From assembly GCF_007786475.1 (NCBI RefSeq), contig NZ_VNJJ01000012.1, forward strand, positions 1 to 64,000: DNA of 64,000 nt. Direction: 5' to 3'. Origin of the DNA: Cohnella terricola. GTDB lineage: Bacteria > Bacillota > Bacilli > Paenibacillales > Paenibacillaceae. The translations under genes were made by a program, and so were the position numbers. Below are positions 62,905 through 64,000 of the stretch, in pieces. The notes beneath the pieces are model-generated. The model saw nothing but the letters and a program-made list of their open reading frames with translations. It did no database searches and had not been told where the DNA came from. Each line of letters starts with the position of its first letter. Within the stretch, counting starts at the first letter, position 1.

Positions 62905-63150
62905 GCGGGGCGAGTTATACGATTATTTCGAGCAATTCCCTGAGTCTTTGCCATGTGCGGCCGAAGCTACACGATTTTATCGAACAATTCCAGTGTTTAC
63001 CCCTTGTGAAGCACCAGTAGTTCGAATATTTCGAACAATTCTCAGGGTTTGGCTCGATTCAGCACGAACTGCTCGATTTTATCGAACAATTCCCCATGGC
63101 TTGGCCTTGCGCTGTACGAGTTATACGATTATTTCGAGCAATTCCCGCCA
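62905..63150. repeat. third tandem array, about five units of 51-52 bp
   Basis: The core CGATT(A/T)TATCGA(G/A)CAATTCC (in variants) recurs at 62920, 62972, 63023, 63074 and 63126. Unit interiors are degenerate. Its core is not clearly related to the units at 12710 or 34391, but the period is the same. It fills most of 62644-63376; the rest, 62644-62890 and 63160-63370, shows nothing else I can assign. Confidence 0.7.
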
Positions 63151-63376
63151 GCCGAGTGGATTCCTGCGTTTTCGCTATGTGTCCTACCGAATAATCGCCA
63201 TTTCTGCGATCGGCGAAATACGTCCCGTTTTGTATTGGATGCGCAGCAGTTTGCGCGGAGAGAATAAACAGCCCACTGTGGTACCTAACCTCGCTTTATG
63301 AGTACGGAGAGATAATCTCGCCAAAAATCGACCAATGATGTAAACTATACCCATTACATATCTTGGAGGGAATATT

Positions 63377-64000
63377 TTGAAAAAGAGTATCTTAATTATC
63401 TCCACAATGGTTATGCTTGCTTTTGCATCATTCGGAGTCGGCGCGTACGCTGCCACGAAGTACTCATTAATAGTGAATGGAAAATTGGTTAAAGCAGATA
63501 TTCGCGAGATTAACGGAACACAATATGCGCCTATTAAGACGATTACAGATGCAATCGGCGGTTACGATTATAAATACGACAAGAAGACCGGGGCGATCGA
63601 CATAACGTCTAAGGTAACCACTAAGACTACAATCGGCCTATCCCGTAGCAATCCCGCGCCTCTTGGAACCGCAGTTAGTGTTGATGTCGCTGATATACTA
63701 AACCCCTATAGTGCGACGGTAACAATCAATGAGGTTGTACGTGGGGAAGAAGCCTGGAAGCTAGTGCAGACAGCTAACATGTTTAACGACGCGCCGAAAG
63801 ACGGATTCGAATATATTGTGGCGAAAATTAGCGCGAAGGCTACGAAGACTAAGAAGACTGACTCTCAGATCGATATCAGCAATTACTCATTCACCCTGGT
63901 ATCGCCTGTGGGAAAGGATTACGAAAATCAGTTTGCAGTCGCGCCAGAACCCGCTCTAAGCTTAAAACTTTATGCCGGTGCATCTGGTAGTGGGTACGCG
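63377..64000 (+). CDS. secreted stalk-domain protein, cut by the window end
   Basis: At least 208 codons, open to the end of the window. TTG start 63377 with GGAGGG 6 nt upstream. A signal peptide (residues about 1-27, ending AYA) is followed by a copper-amine-oxidase-like 'stalk' segment (SLIVNGKLVKADIREINGTQ), then a region like DUF4352, a beta-sandwich (YIVAKISAKATKTKK, FTLVSPVGKDYENQF). Partial, so function is open. It was not obvious as a gene because of the TTG start. Confidence 0.75.
   Translation, partial: MKKSILIISTMVMLAFASFGVGAYAATKYSLIVNGKLVKADIREINGTQYAPIKTITDAIGGYDYKYDKKTGAIDITSKVTTKTTIGLSRSNPAPLGTAVSVDVADILNPYSATVTINEVVRGEEAWKLVQTANMFNDAPKDGFEYIVAKISAKATKTKKTDSQIDISNYSFTLVSPVGKDYENQFAVAPEPALSLKLYAGASGSGYA

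Overview
The window looks like a chromosome segment of an endospore-forming Firmicute, most likely Paenibacillaceae (Paenibacillus/Cohnella type). The basis is the mix of spore genes (YjcZ-type peptide, GerA/GerB/GerC operon, GerM, five tandem YheC/YheD ATP-grasp genes, CotJA/B/C, YtvI, alpha/beta SASP), a YesM/YesN-type sensor with a sugar ABC transporter, and the DUF2082 zinc ribbon. This comes from reading motifs only; no database search was run.

Layout. 1-1.4 kb: a possible group II intron fragment behind a terminator, tRNA-Gly(CCC) with a duplicated 3' end, small spore genes and tRNA-Arg(UCU). 1.4-5.6 kb: small metabolic genes and asnB. 5.6-13 kb: rdgB-rph and gerM (minus strand) with a gerABC operon between them, then a PgpA-like gene and an array of ten exact 51-bp repeats. 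13-20.7 kb: an MBL hydrolase and five yheC/yheD paralogues. 20.7-28.8 kb: a sugar ABC transporter, response regulator, histidine kinase and a second binding protein, all on the minus strand. 28.8-34.6 kb: a membrane protein, a diguanylate cyclase, flotillin-NfeD, and a second 51-bp repeat array.

34.98-48.41 kb holds the most striking content: a 13.4-kb AT-rich element inserted inside cotJC. The 3' part of cotJC is at 34640-34986 and the 5' part at 48414-48636. Joining them at the shared 4-bp core (TAAA on the plus strand) restores a 189-codon reading frame in phase. The element carries a large serine recombinase beside one end, an FtsK/SpoIIIE-type translocase, and a CRESS-virus-like Rep (HUH nuclease plus SF3 helicase). 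Just upstream of rep is a perfect 13-bp stem-loop whose apex on the rep strand contains TAGTATTAC, the circovirus-type origin nonanucleotide. It also carries a phage-type repressor and cargo: a 1563-aa nuclease-STAND-like NTPase resembling antiviral Avs proteins, a Mrr-like nuclease and a small membrane protein. The last two lie between three attC-like sequences. This predicts a recombinase-excised intervening element, comparable in logic to skin in sigK, that also has its own replication module and defence cargo.

48.4-64 kb: cotJB and cotJA, a YtvI-like permease, a CorC/HlyC protein, YfkAB radical SAM, HD-GYP phosphodiesterases, uppP, a 5'-nucleotidase family protein, partial molybdopterin genes (moaA, a moaD-moaE fusion, moeB-like), an NlpC/P60 lipoprotein, an SASP gene, a third array of 51-52-bp repeats, and a secreted protein cut by the window end.
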